From Candidatus Salinicoccus stercoripullorum (GTDB lineage Bacteria > Bacillota > Bacilli > Staphylococcales > Salinicoccaceae): a stretch of 61,947 bases of DNA. How positions within the stretch are numbered: the first letter of the stretch is position 1; each line of letters begins with the position of its first letter. A program made the translations under genes and the position numbers. This document shows positions 25,116 to 33,288 of this stretch, one piece after another. The notes beneath the pieces were generated by a model. That model worked only from the letters and a program-made list of their open reading frames with translations, was not told the DNA's origin and searched no databases. The DNA lies in the NCBI GenBank assembly GCA_019113295.1, contig DXHR01000030.1, positions 1 through 61,947 of the forward strand. Direction: 5' to 3'.

Positions 25116-26597
25116 TCATGCCTGCATGTCCGATTTTTCTATCTTCATGCTGTCAGTCGGTGTGGCACGGTAGACGAAAAATGACATGATTACAGCAATG
25201 ATGGAAATGGTGAAAGCAATGAAATATACGAGTTCGACGCCTGCCACCATTGCCTGGTCGATTGTGGCAGGATCATTTGGATTTGATGCATTGCCCAGGA
25301 AGTTCATCTGTCTGGCATTCATGATGCTGATGAAGACGGACACCCCGATGGCTCCGGCCACCGGCTGCAGGGTCGAAACGACGGCGGTGCCATGCGGATA
25401 GAGCCGTTTCGGCAGCTGGTTGAGCCCGTTCGTCTGTGCGGGCATCATCGTGGCAGAGACTGAAATCATCAGCAGCATGAAACTGACGAGGATGACCCAT
25501 GGGGAGCTTTCTGTATCCAGTCGGCTCATTACGAACATCGTACCACTCAGTATGAGCGTTGCGGGTATCATGAGCGGGCGGGGTCCGAGTTTATCGAACA
25601 GCGCACCCATGAAAGGGGACAGCGCGCCGTTCAGCAGACTGCCGGGCAAAAGCAGTATGCCCGCTGCCGCTGCGCTCAGCGCAAGCGGCCCCTGCATGTA
25701 GATCGGCAGGATGATCTCTGACGCGAACATCGTCATGATGATGATCAGGAAAAGGACTACGGCGTGGGCATACATCGGGTATTTGAACACACGCAGATCC
25801 ATGATCGGTTCATCCAGCCTGAGCTGCCTGAAGGCGAACAGCGCGATGCCGATTGCGCCGGCGGCAATTGCGACCATCACTTCGGGACTCATGAATCCGG
25901 CATCACTCTTGCCGACGGAACTGAATCCGTAAATAGTACCGCCGAATCCGATTGTGGAGAAGATGATGGATGGGATATCGATCTTCGGTTTCGTCACTTC
26001 AGATACATTCACGAGAAAGATGAAGGCGAATATGATAGAGAACACTGAGAATGGGATGACCGTGATGAATAAGAACCTCCATCCAAGATATTCAACGATG
26101 AGTCCTGATAATGTGGGGCCGAGTGCCGGTGCGAACATGATGACCAGCCCGACGATCCCCATGATCTTACCCCTCTTGAGCGGAGGATAGAGCAGCAGGA
26201 AGACGTTGAACATGATCGGCATCAGCATGCCGGTGCCGATCGCCTGTATCAGACGGCCGGACAGCAGTATCGGGAAGGTGGGTGCCATTGCACAGATGGC
26301 CGTACCTATTGTGAATATGGTCATCGTCCCGAGAAACAGCTGTCTGGTTGTAAACCACTGGATCAGAAGGGCTGAGACAGGGATGACAATGCCCATGACA
26401 AGCATGAAGCCCGTCGCCATCCACTGTACCGTCGGCAGTGTAATGTCAAACTCATGCATCAGAGTCGTCAGCGCAATATTCAACAGTGTTTCATTCAGGA
26501 TGGCAAAAAATGCACCGATGATCAGTGACAGCATGATAGGGAGTGTCTTTACGTCCGGGTTTTCGGATAAGTATTCGTATTTGGTGGTATTATCCAT
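25116..26597 (-). CDS. DHA2 drug exporter (14-helix MFS, EmrB/QacA type)
   Basis: 493 residues with about 14 helices. Motif A-like WFTTRQLFLGT and the antiporter motif C ALGPTLSGLIVEYLGWRFLF are visible; NETLLNIALTTL and QWMATGFMLVM are typical of the LmrB/MdeA group. Pumps out lipophilic drugs or cations using the proton gradient. ATG 26597 follows GAGGTAA. No regulator adjacent. Confidence 0.9.
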   Translation of the reverse strand: MDNTTKYEYLSENPDVKTLPIMLSLIIGAFFAILNETLLNIALTTLMHEFDITLPTVQWMATGFMLVMGIVIPVSALLIQWFTTRQLFLGTMTIFTIGTAICAMAPTFPILLSGRLIQAIGTGMLMPIMFNVFLLLYPPLKRGKIMGIVGLVIMFAPALGPTLSGLIVEYLGWRFLFITVIPFSVFSIIFAFIFLVNVSEVTKPKIDIPSIIFSTIGFGGTIYGFSSVGKSDAGFMSPEVMVAIAAGAIGIALFAFRQLRLDEPIMDLRVFKYPMYAHAVVLFLIIIMTMFASEIILPIYMQGPLALSAAAAGILLLPGSLLNGALSPFMGALFDKLGPRPLMIPATLILSGTMFVMSRLDTESSPWVILVSFMLLMISVSATMMPAQTNGLNQLPKRLYPHGTAVVSTLQPVAGAIGVSVFISIMNARQMNFLGNASNPNDPATIDQAMVAGVELVYFIAFTISIIAVIMSFFVYRATPTDSMKIEKSDMQA

Positions 26598-26804
26598 ATA
26601 TGTTACCTCGCTTTAATGATTATCGGCTGCAAAAGGAGGACAGCTTAAATCAGCCGACATTAGATTATAATATGCACATAAAACAAAAACAATCAAAACC
26701 AACGCTGGCAATGAAAAAATTTTTATGATTTATACGGCAGACCGGCTCTGTTCTAAATTATGCCCGGCTTATGTATAATGTATATATAAGCAGAGGTGAA
26801 TGCC

Positions 26805-27272
26805 ATGGAAACAGCTTTTCTTTCAAAACGGCCGCAGTATAAGACGGAAGTCGCAAGGATCATATTCGAACGTTTCCATCTGGATGAGCGCAGGAAGGGG
26901 ACATTCAAGGAAACAGTGAAATTTTTTTCACAGTCGGGTATCACCGGCTATCCGATTACCATGATTGCACTGAAGGGCGGCAAATGCGTCGGGACGGTCT
27001 CCATATATAGGAACGATCTGCCGGAACGGCCGGCATACCAGCCCTGGCTGGCGGCATTGTATGTTCTGCCGGATTTCAGGGGCCAGGGCGTGGCCGACAG
27101 GCTGGTCCGGGACATGCTCAACCACCTCTCAGGCCTTGGGTATGAAACCATCTATGCGAAAACCGAGACGCAGTCAAGGTATGACTACTACATGCAGAAG
27201 GGCTGGGAATTGCTCGAAACGGTTGATGTCGATGGCCGGGATAATTATATATTCAGGAAAAGGAATGACTGA
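26805..27272 (+). CDS. GNAT N-acetyltransferase
   Basis: 155 residues, acetyl-CoA loop VLPDFRGQGVADRLVRD and C-terminal YYMQKGWELLE. ATG 26805 follows AGAGGTGA; a GTG at 26796 overlaps that site. A TATAAT at 26774-26779 with a weak TTCTAA -35 (17-base spacer) is a likely promoter. Its end overlaps the next small gene. Substrate unknown. Confidence 0.85.
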   Translation: METAFLSKRPQYKTEVARIIFERFHLDERRKGTFKETVKFFSQSGITGYPITMIALKGGKCVGTVSIYRNDLPERPAYQPWLAALYVLPDFRGQGVADRLVRDMLNHLSGLGYETIYAKTETQSRYDYYMQKGWELLETVDVDGRDNYIFRKRND

Positions 27273-27429
27273 TTTGAGATGCGGGACAAAATGCTTCATC
27301 GTTACAATTGAACAGAACGATGGAGAGACTGTAAAGGAAGTGCCGGCACGCTCACAGGCGGATGCGAGAAAGATGGTGCGTAAGCATTTCGGCAAAGATA
27401 TGAAAATCAGGTCTGTGAGAAAAAAATGA
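27265..27429 (+). CDS. Small basic protein, unknown
   Basis: About 54 residues: a short beta-like start (KCFIVTIEQNDGETVKEV) then RSQADARKMVRKHFGKDMKIRSVRKK, very basic. The ATG at 27265 overlaps the acetyltransferase stop by 8 bases; a TTG at 27274 has better spacing to AAAAGGA. Overlap suggests coupled translation. The terminator right after supports a real gene end. No family recognised. Confidence 0.6.
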   Translation: MTDLRCGTKCFIVTIEQNDGETVKEVPARSQADARKMVRKHFGKDMKIRSVRKK

Positions 27430-27468
27430 TTCTGGCATGGGCATCATGTCCGGATCATTTTTATTTTT
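27423..27468 (+). terminator. Terminator after the small basic protein
   Basis: An 8-base stem (27423-27430 with 27454-27461) overlapping the stop codon and followed by a T-rich tract. Confidence 0.65.
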
Positions 27469-27543
27469 CATACACCAGTTTTTAGTAAATTAAATTTCTG
27501 TTATTCTTGTAGAAGCCGGGAAAGAAAATGAGGAGGGATCGGT

Positions 27544-28467
27544 TTGGCTGAAACAGCAATGGAACTTAGTGATCTCAGGAAAAAGATCGGATCCAGGGAA
27601 ATCATCAAAGGCCTGGATTTTGAAATACATAAAGGTGAAGTATTCGGCTTTATCGGGCCGAATGGAGCGGGAAAGACCACAACGATCAGAATGATGGTCG
27701 GATTGATGGGTATTACGGATGGTGATGTCAGGATTCTCGGCAAAAGTGTCAAATCGGATTTCAAGGACGCCATACGGGAAGTGGGGGCGATCGTGGAAAA
27801 TCCGGAAATGTATCCGTTCATGACCGGTATGCAGAACCTGAAACATTTTGCGAGGATGAGCCCGGGAGTGACGAAGGAACGCGTCAGCGAGGTGATAAAG
27901 CTTGTCGGGCTCGGGAATGCGATTAAAACAAAAGTCGGCAGATATTCCCTCGGTATGCGTCAGCGGCTGGGAATTGCACAGGCGCTGCTCCATGATCCAT
28001 CAGTGCTGATACTCGATGAGCCGACCAACGGCCTCGATCCCGCCGGCATACGCGAGATCAGGAAGTATATCAGAAGGCTTGCCGACGAGGAGAATGTGGC
28101 TGTGATCATATCCAGCCACCTGTTGTCTGAGATCGAATTGATGTGTGACAGGATCGGTGTCATAAAAAACGGCGAGCTGATCGGCATCCAGTCTGTGCAT
28201 GAACAGCAGGCGGAAGAGGACCCCGTGCGTGAAGTCCGGCTGGAAGTGGATCCGGCTGAGCAGGCGATTCAGGTGCTGAAAGTCCATCATGGTATTGAAG
28301 CCGCAGAGGATCGGGGATTCATCACTTTCAGTGCGAAGAAATCACTCATGCCGAGCATCGTGACCAGTCTGGTGTCAGGTGATGTACTGGTGTACCGGGT
28401 CGAAGTATCAAGCGCATCACTCGAAGATAAATTCTTCGATCTGATTGGGGAGAATGTCATTGGGTAG
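27544..28467 (+). CDS. ABC exporter ATPase (BcrA-like)
   Basis: 307 residues: Walker A GPNGAGKTT, signature YSLGMRQRLG, Walker B LILDEP, H-loop SSHLLSE and a C-terminal extension (about residues 215-305) usual for bacitracin/lantibiotic-type exporters. TTG start at 27544 after AGGAGGGA. Overlaps the permease start. Predicted to export a peptide antibiotic or similar; no two-component system lies beside it. Confidence 0.9.
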   Translation: MAETAMELSDLRKKIGSREIIKGLDFEIHKGEVFGFIGPNGAGKTTTIRMMVGLMGITDGDVRILGKSVKSDFKDAIREVGAIVENPEMYPFMTGMQNLKHFARMSPGVTKERVSEVIKLVGLGNAIKTKVGRYSLGMRQRLGIAQALLHDPSVLILDEPTNGLDPAGIREIRKYIRRLADEENVAVIISSHLLSEIELMCDRIGVIKNGELIGIQSVHEQQAEEDPVREVRLEVDPAEQAIQVLKVHHGIEAAEDRGFITFSAKKSLMPSIVTSLVSGDVLVYRVEVSSASLEDKFFDLIGENVIG

Positions 28468-29410
28468 AATATTCAGTCTGATTTGGAACGAAGTTTCTAA
28501 GATATTCATACAGAAATCAACGTGGATCATGTATATCTTCCTCGCACTGCTTGTGGTTGCTGTTGCCGTCATCACGGCAACAACTGATATGGCGGGCAAA
28601 GAGTATGGCGCGGACTGGCAGGAGGAACTCGAAGCTGAAAACGAACAATTGGCAGAAGAGATGCAGGAAGAGGAATTCCTGACAGAGGTGAATACCCAGG
28701 AGATAGAGATGAACCGGTATCACATCGATAATGATATCAAGCCCGTTCCGTATGATGCGTGGCAGTTCGTCATAGACAACGCCATGCTTTCATCGGTCAT
28801 CAGTCTGCTGACGATCATAGTGGCCGGCGGCATTGTGGCGAATGAATTCAGATGGGGGACGATCAAGCAGCTTCTCATCCGTCCGATTCCAAGGAGTATG
28901 ATCCTTTTATCAAAATACATTGCTGTGCTTATATTCGCCATGATCACACTGGTCTTCCTGCTTGTCCTTTCGTGGCTGACGGGCGCGCTTGTTTTCGGTG
29001 TGGCAGGAAGCAACCCTGAACTTGCGATCAGAAGCCATGAAGGCATCGTGAGTGTATCGGCCATCGGCGAAGTGGTCGGCGGATATGGATTCAAGCTGGT
29101 GAACCTGTTCATGATGGCGACATTCGCGTTCATGATCTCTAGTATTTTCAGGAACAGCGCACTGGCAATCGGTACTGCGGTATTCCTGATGATGGCGGGG
29201 ACTTCAATTGTACAGTTCTTCGCAGATAAATCATGGTCGAAATATATATTGTTCGCAAACACGGATCTGACAGTCTATGATTCTCTGCTGGGTCCGGTCC
29301 GTGAAGAGATGACAATGGGCTTTTCAATCGTTGTACTGGCTGTATACTGGATTGTATTCATAGTCGCAGCATGGCTCTTCTTCACTAAGAGGGATGTGGC
29401 AGGACAATAA
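28460..29410 (+). CDS. ABC-2 exporter permease (BcrB-like)
   Basis: 316 residues: N-terminal helix, acidic extracytoplasmic loop (about residues 45-85), then five helices (VISLLTIIVAGGIVANEFRWGTIKQLLIRP includes the conserved cytoplasmic elbow). TTG 28460 fits GGGGAGA by spacing; an ATG at 28454 is nearer. Either overlaps the ATPase gene, so translation is coupled. Confidence 0.85.
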   Translation: MGRIFSLIWNEVSKIFIQKSTWIMYIFLALLVVAVAVITATTDMAGKEYGADWQEELEAENEQLAEEMQEEEFLTEVNTQEIEMNRYHIDNDIKPVPYDAWQFVIDNAMLSSVISLLTIIVAGGIVANEFRWGTIKQLLIRPIPRSMILLSKYIAVLIFAMITLVFLLVLSWLTGALVFGVAGSNPELAIRSHEGIVSVSAIGEVVGGYGFKLVNLFMMATFAFMISSIFRNSALAIGTAVFLMMAGTSIVQFFADKSWSKYILFANTDLTVYDSLLGPVREEMTMGFSIVVLAVYWIVFIVAAWLFFTKRDVAGQ

Positions 29411-29422
29411 GGGAAATGACGG

Positions 29423-29446
29423 ACCGGCGTTTTGGCGCCGGTTTTT
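29423..29446 (+). terminator. Terminator after the BcrAB-like exporter
   Basis: A 7-base GC-rich stem (29423-29429 with 29436-29442) and T5. Confidence 0.85.
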
Positions 29447-29491
29447 GATTGCAATTTGCATTTAATTCGGCTGTGCGTTATGATAACGGGC

Positions 29492-29539
29492 ATAACATTT
29501 TATCAAATATTCAGAAATTGATATCTGATAAAATGTTAT
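29492..29539. repeat. Long AT-rich inverted repeat before the methyltransferase
   Basis: Two perfect 14-base arms (29492-29505 and 29526-29539), 20 bases apart, with further ATAT pairing inside. It lies 40 bases before the methyltransferase start, so it could be an operator for a large dimeric regulator or a leader hairpin. Confidence 0.8.
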
Positions 29540-29578
29540 AAATAAAAGCACCATAAATTATGGAGGAGATTTATTTAC

Positions 29579-30214
29579 ATGTCCAAACTCTGGAGTGTTG
29601 TGGACGACTGTTTCAACGCAGAATTGAATGCCGAAGACGAAGTGATGACCGGCATTCCCGCACAAAACGAGCATGGAGAGGAGGAATTCGCCGGACGGAG
29701 CAAACACCTTCATCTGCTTGCCAAGATCAAAGAGGCAAAGTCGATCCTTGAAATCGGATCCCTGGGAGGATACAGCACATTATGGCTCGGAAAATCTCTC
29801 CCTGAAGAAGGGAAGATGGCGTCGCTCGAATCCAATGCGGAATATGCGGAAATCGCTGAAAGGAATATCACAGCAGCCGGACTTGAAGATAAAGTCGAAG
29901 TCATCAATGCACCTGCGGAAGACACACTGCCGAAGTTGCTTGAAAAAGGTTACCCGCGCTTTGATTTCATCTATATAGATGCAAACCAGGCACTCTATCC
30001 GGACTATCTGGAAGCGGCAATCGATATGGCGAAATGCGGATCTGTCATCATAACAGAGCGCAAGATCGAAGACAGGTTCGAAGAGGAGGCAAACGGCCCG
30101 GAGATGCAGCGGTTCCTGAAGATCTTAAAAGACGAACCACGCATCGATGCCACCGCTTTACAGACAGTAGGAGCCAAAGGGCATGACGGGTTCATAATGG
30201 CAGTATTGGATTAG
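29579..30214 (+). CDS. Class I O-methyltransferase (family 3)
   Basis: 211 residues: SAM-binding ILEIGSLGGYSTLWLGKSLP, acidic residue of SLESNAEYAEIA, and FIYIDANQALYPDYLE (the metal-site block; the caffeoyl-CoA type has D-A-D-K). Resembles Bacillus YrrM. GGAGGAG at 29562-29568. Substrate unknown, perhaps a catechol or tRNA wobble uridine as in TrmR. Metal-ligand residue is Asn rather than the second Asp, though alignment was not run. Confidence 0.85.
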   Translation: MSKLWSVVDDCFNAELNAEDEVMTGIPAQNEHGEEEFAGRSKHLHLLAKIKEAKSILEIGSLGGYSTLWLGKSLPEEGKMASLESNAEYAEIAERNITAAGLEDKVEVINAPAEDTLPKLLEKGYPRFDFIYIDANQALYPDYLEAAIDMAKCGSVIITERKIEDRFEEEANGPEMQRFLKILKDEPRIDATALQTVGAKGHDGFIMAVLD

Positions 30215-30225
30215 ATTTAAAAAGG

Positions 30226-30260
30226 AAGCGGGCGGAGAATTGATCTCCGCCCGCTTTTTG
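30226..30260. terminator. Shared terminator, methyltransferase and ykoF
   Basis: A perfect 13-base stem (30226-30238 with 30244-30256), 5-base loop, then TTTT. Confidence 0.88.
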
Positions 30261-30293
30261 GGGCTGAGGGGGCATTGCGGCACCGGTCGACGC

Positions 30294-30872
30294 CTATCCC
30301 TTATCAGATGGGCTGTTGGCGGAGATGGTGAACGCCATGGCTGTGTGGCCGACGCTCTCTGAAACATTGCTGAAGGCTTTCTCCAGTATCCTGAATATAT
30401 CTCCCGCTTCCCCGTCCAGGCGTGTCGCGCCCTGGGCGGGTTTTACATCGATATCCGGTTCCGACGACAGATCGATCTGCGCTTCGATTTTTTCCATATA
30501 ATCCGTGTCGCCAAGCGGGTAGAGTGAGAATTTGGCACCGGCCTTCTGCCCCGCTTCTGCAGATTTCTCCCGGTTCAAAGATGACTTATGGCGATTTTCT
30601 CCCCCGGTACAAGAGCTGCCCGGGCATCCGATTGCGGCGGTTCCGCTCAGTGCAACGTGTTCACCGGTTTTTGCCGCATGCAGGAATATCGACTGCATCA
30701 CATCGAAGATGTTTTCAATGGACCCTCTGATTTCTGTGCTGACGTTGTCGGTCTCGGTCTCCACATTGCCGGTGTCGGTTTCATCCAGAGCGCCGAGTAT
30801 GATGTCCACAAAGTCTCCTGTCATCGGAAACAGTGTGAACTGTGCGCCTGCAGTCCTTTTTTCTGCTGTCAT
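30294..30872 (-). CDS. ykoF: YkoF-like thiamine/HMP-binding protein
   Basis: 192 residues with two copies of the YkoF fold, each opening AQFTLFPMTGDFVDIIL or AKFSLYPLGDTDYMEKI and ending in HxxMxxTxSANSPS-like strands; CPGSSC links them. In Bacillus subtilis YkoF binds thiamine or its hydroxymethylpyrimidine part and works with the transporter YkoEDC. No ykoE, ykoD or ykoC is near. ATG 30872 follows GGAGGG. A TPP riboswitch with terminator lies upstream, so expression should fall when thiamine pyrophosphate is plentiful. Confidence 0.92.
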   Translation of the reverse strand: MTAEKRTAGAQFTLFPMTGDFVDIILGALDETDTGNVETETDNVSTEIRGSIENIFDVMQSIFLHAAKTGEHVALSGTAAIGCPGSSCTGGENRHKSSLNREKSAEAGQKAGAKFSLYPLGDTDYMEKIEAQIDLSSEPDIDVKPAQGATRLDGEAGDIFRILEKAFSNVSESVGHTAMAFTISANSPSDKG

Positions 30873-30900
30873 GAAAATCCCTCCAGTAAATTTTGGAATA

Positions 30901-30928
30901 AAAAAACTGCACCCCGCCGGGATGCAGT
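30901..30928 (-). terminator. Terminator of the TPP riboswitch
   Basis: On the minus strand an ACTGCA...TGCAGT stem of about 10 pairs (one wobble), 3-base loop and T6, 28 bases before the ykoF start; the expression platform. Confidence 0.88.
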
Positions 30929-30963
30929 CATATATCATGAAACGGATCATAAAATCTTCACTG

Positions 30964-31043
30964 CACTTCCCCACGCTGGTGTTATCCAGATCGGGTGATA
31001 GGGGTCCGGTTTCCCGTCTCAGCCATTTTAGGCACCCCCAGTG
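30964..31043 (-). promoter_or_regulatory. TPP riboswitch (THI element)
   Basis: Minus strand reads GGGGGTGCC, GGCTGAGA, ACCC, then CCGATCTGGATAACACCAGCG and GGGGAAGTG in consensus order and spacing; P1 pairs CACT with AGTG. Controls ykoF by transcription termination. Confidence 0.96.
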
Positions 31044-31184
31044 TCTTCAGGTATGCAGTTTTTATTCATTCCAATCATAACAGTAAAGGCATCCGGCAGT
31101 AAAGCCGGCAGGCCTTCTGCCGATACAGTGGGGTGTATATGTATTATAATGGGAGTAACTTTGATACAAATGGAAAGGACGGAT

Positions 31185-32177
31185 ATGTACATGGATCGTT
31201 TCAAAGCGCTTGTAGTGGATAAAGTGGATGGAAAGATGGAGATGGAAGTGAAGGATGTCGGACTTGATGATCTTTCGGAAGGGGAAGTGACGATAAAAGT
31301 CGCGTACTCCAGTGTCAATTATAAGGACGGCATGGTCGCTGTCAAGGGCGACCTGGCTGAAATTCTGCCGCTGGTTCCCGGCATCGACCTGGCGGGAACT
31401 GTCCTCGCTTCCGAAGACGGCCGGTTCAAAGAGGGGGACGAAGTCATCGCCACCAGCTATTTTATCGGCACACGCCATACGGGCGGTTTCAGCGAAGTAG
31501 CACGGATTCCGGCGGATTGGATCGTCCCGCTGCCGGCAGGTCTCACGATGGAGGAGTCGATGAAGCTTGGTACGGCAGGATTTACCGCCGCCCTGTGCAT
31601 CCAGCGGCTGGAGGATAACGGTCTCACACCTGAAAAGGGGAGGGTGCTGGTCGACGGGGCGAGCGGCGGTGTTGGAAGCATCGCTGTGAATATGCTGGAT
31701 GACCGCGGGTATGAAGTCGTTGCAAGTACGGGCCGGACAGAAGAGGCCGAATATTTGAAATCCCTCGGAGCGTCCAAAGTGATCCACCGTGACCAGGTGA
31801 CGGATTTCAGGGGCCGGGCGACCCGCACAAGACAGTGGGCGGCAGCCATCGATCCGGTCGGCGGGAAGACGCTGCAGTATATACTGAGCAGTCTGGACTA
31901 CGGCGGTTCGGTGGCGACATGCGGGCTGGCCGGCGGTGTAGATGTTAAGACGACGGTGCTGCCGTTCATCTCGCGCAACATCAACTGGCTCGGCATCGAT
32001 TCGGTGAAGCATCCGATGGAGCACCGTCTCAAAGTGTGGGACAGGCTCTCAGGTGATATGAAACCGTCTGCCCTTGAGACTGATATTTCACACCAGATCG
32101 GCCTCGATGACCTGCCTGACACCCTCCATGATATCCTGAAAGGGAAGATACGGGGCAGGATCATAGTGAAGATGTAA
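31185..32177 (+). CDS. AcuI/YhdH-family enoyl (acryloyl-CoA) reductase
   Basis: Zinc-free medium-chain reductase, about 330 residues. SSVNYKDGMVAVKG and VPGIDLAGTV mark the catalytic domain; LVDGASGGVGSIAVNMLDDRGYEVVAST is the NADPH site. YhdH/AcuI reduce acryloyl-CoA or quinone-like acceptors. ATG 31185 (six bases after AAAGGAC) or 31191. TATAAT at 31145-31150 may be its -10. Monocistronic; divergent from the ykoF riboswitch. Confidence 0.88.
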   Translation: MYMDRFKALVVDKVDGKMEMEVKDVGLDDLSEGEVTIKVAYSSVNYKDGMVAVKGDLAEILPLVPGIDLAGTVLASEDGRFKEGDEVIATSYFIGTRHTGGFSEVARIPADWIVPLPAGLTMEESMKLGTAGFTAALCIQRLEDNGLTPEKGRVLVDGASGGVGSIAVNMLDDRGYEVVASTGRTEEAEYLKSLGASKVIHRDQVTDFRGRATRTRQWAAAIDPVGGKTLQYILSSLDYGGSVATCGLAGGVDVKTTVLPFISRNINWLGIDSVKHPMEHRLKVWDRLSGDMKPSALETDISHQIGLDDLPDTLHDILKGKIRGRIIVKM

Positions 32178-32211
32178 AAACGCGCCAATCCGGTTTGGAT
32201 TGGCGCGTTCA
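32177..32211. terminator. Shared terminator, AcuI-like gene and trhO
   Basis: A 13-base perfect stem (32179-32191 with 32197-32209); the T run is better for the leftward trhO. Confidence 0.88.
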
Positions 32212-32214
32212 GTC

Positions 32215-33171
32215 TTATTTGGCGTAATGTTCCTCTTCGAGTTTCTGGATCTGTTCCCGGACGAACTCAGAGGATAATTTATTTTCAATGACATATCTGT
32301 TTCTCGGGCTCTTTGTACATTCGATGCTGCAGCCGCCAAGATGCTTATCCTCGTTTTCCTTCGAAGCGAGGATCTGTGCGTTGCAATCGGGATCTGCACA
32401 GTTGATGTAGCGTTCACACGGTGTGCCGTCGAAATGGTCTTTGCCGACCACTGTGTGCTCGACCTGGTTGATCGGTACTGTCAGCCTCTCATCGAAGACA
32501 TACATCATGCCGTCCCAGTTCTGCCCTTTTGCGACAGGGTCCTTGCCATATGTGGCAATGCCGCCGTGGAGCTGTCCGACATCATCGAAACCTTCACGTT
32601 TCAGCCATCCTGAGAATTTCTCACAGCGGATACCGCCGGTGCAGTATGTCAGTATGCGTTTGCCCTCAAGCATTTCACGGTTTTCATCAACCCATTCCGG
32701 CAGGTCGCGGAAAGTTTCCACGTCCGGACGGACGGCACCCCTGAAGTGGCCCACGTCATATTCATAAGTGTTCCTGGCATCAAGAACGATCGTATCGTGA
32801 TCCTGCATCTGGCGCAGGAATTCAGCCGGTTCAAGATATTCACCTGTCAGCTCCCTCGGATCGATGTCATCTTCCAGACTAAGATTGACCAGTTCAGGAC
32901 GCGGCCGCACATGCATCTTCTTGAAAGCATGGCCGTCCGCCGCATCGATCTTGAAGGTGATGCCTTCGAACAATGGATGGTTTTCCATATATTGCTTGTA
33001 TCTTTCAGTATCTTCGACAGTACCCGAAACGGTACCGTTGATGCCTTCCCCGGCTACGAGAATCCTTCCTTTGAGATTCATGCCTTTGCAGAGTTCAAGG
33101 TGTTCCCGGGAAAATTCCTCAGGGTCTTCAATGTCTGTGTAGTAGTAGTAGAGTAATACTTGATATTCCAT
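32215..33171 (-). CDS. trhO: tRNA uridine(34) hydroxylase TrhO
   Basis: Rhodanese-fold enzyme that makes 5-hydroxyuridine at tRNA position 34, a prephenate-independent route. 318 residues: N-terminal acylphosphatase-like domain, rhodanese core with active Cys177 in [11 protein letters not shown], and C-terminal cysteine region ([24 protein letters not shown]). ATG 33171 after AGGTGG. Monocistronic. Confidence 0.93.
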   Translation of the reverse strand: MEYQVLLYYYYTDIEDPEEFSREHLELCKGMNLKGRILVAGEGINGTVSGTVEDTERYKQYMENHPLFEGITFKIDAADGHAFKKMHVRPRPELVNLSLEDDIDPRELTGEYLEPAEFLRQMQDHDTIVLDARNTYEYDVGHFRGAVRPDVETFRDLPEWVDENREMLEGKRILTYCTGGIRCEKFSGWLKREGFDDVGQLHGGIATYGKDPVAKGQNWDGMMYVFDERLTVPINQVEHTVVGKDHFDGTPCERYINCADPDCNAQILASKENEDKHLGGCSIECTKSPRNRYVIENKLSSEFVREQIQKLEEEHYAK

Positions 33172-33220
33172 ATTCGATTTCCACCTATCAATTATATTTG
33201 CAGGATATACCTGATAGAAC

Positions 33221-33240
33221 GCATGAAATTTCTTTCATGC
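33221..33240. other. Short hairpin between ggt and trhO
   Basis: GCATGAAA and TTTCATGC, 8 bases each, 4-base loop. No T run in the leftward direction. A smaller inverted repeat CAGG-ATATA-CCTG lies beside it. Role unknown. Confidence 0.5.
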
Positions 33241-33288
33241 AATATTAGATTATATCAAGTTTATACTACTTTTTAAATAGTTTTTACA

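Noticed and set aside
31062..32024. 320-codon minus-strand frame opposite the AcuI-like gene
   Set aside because: Antisense shadow overlapping the TPP riboswitch region and a clear MDR gene.
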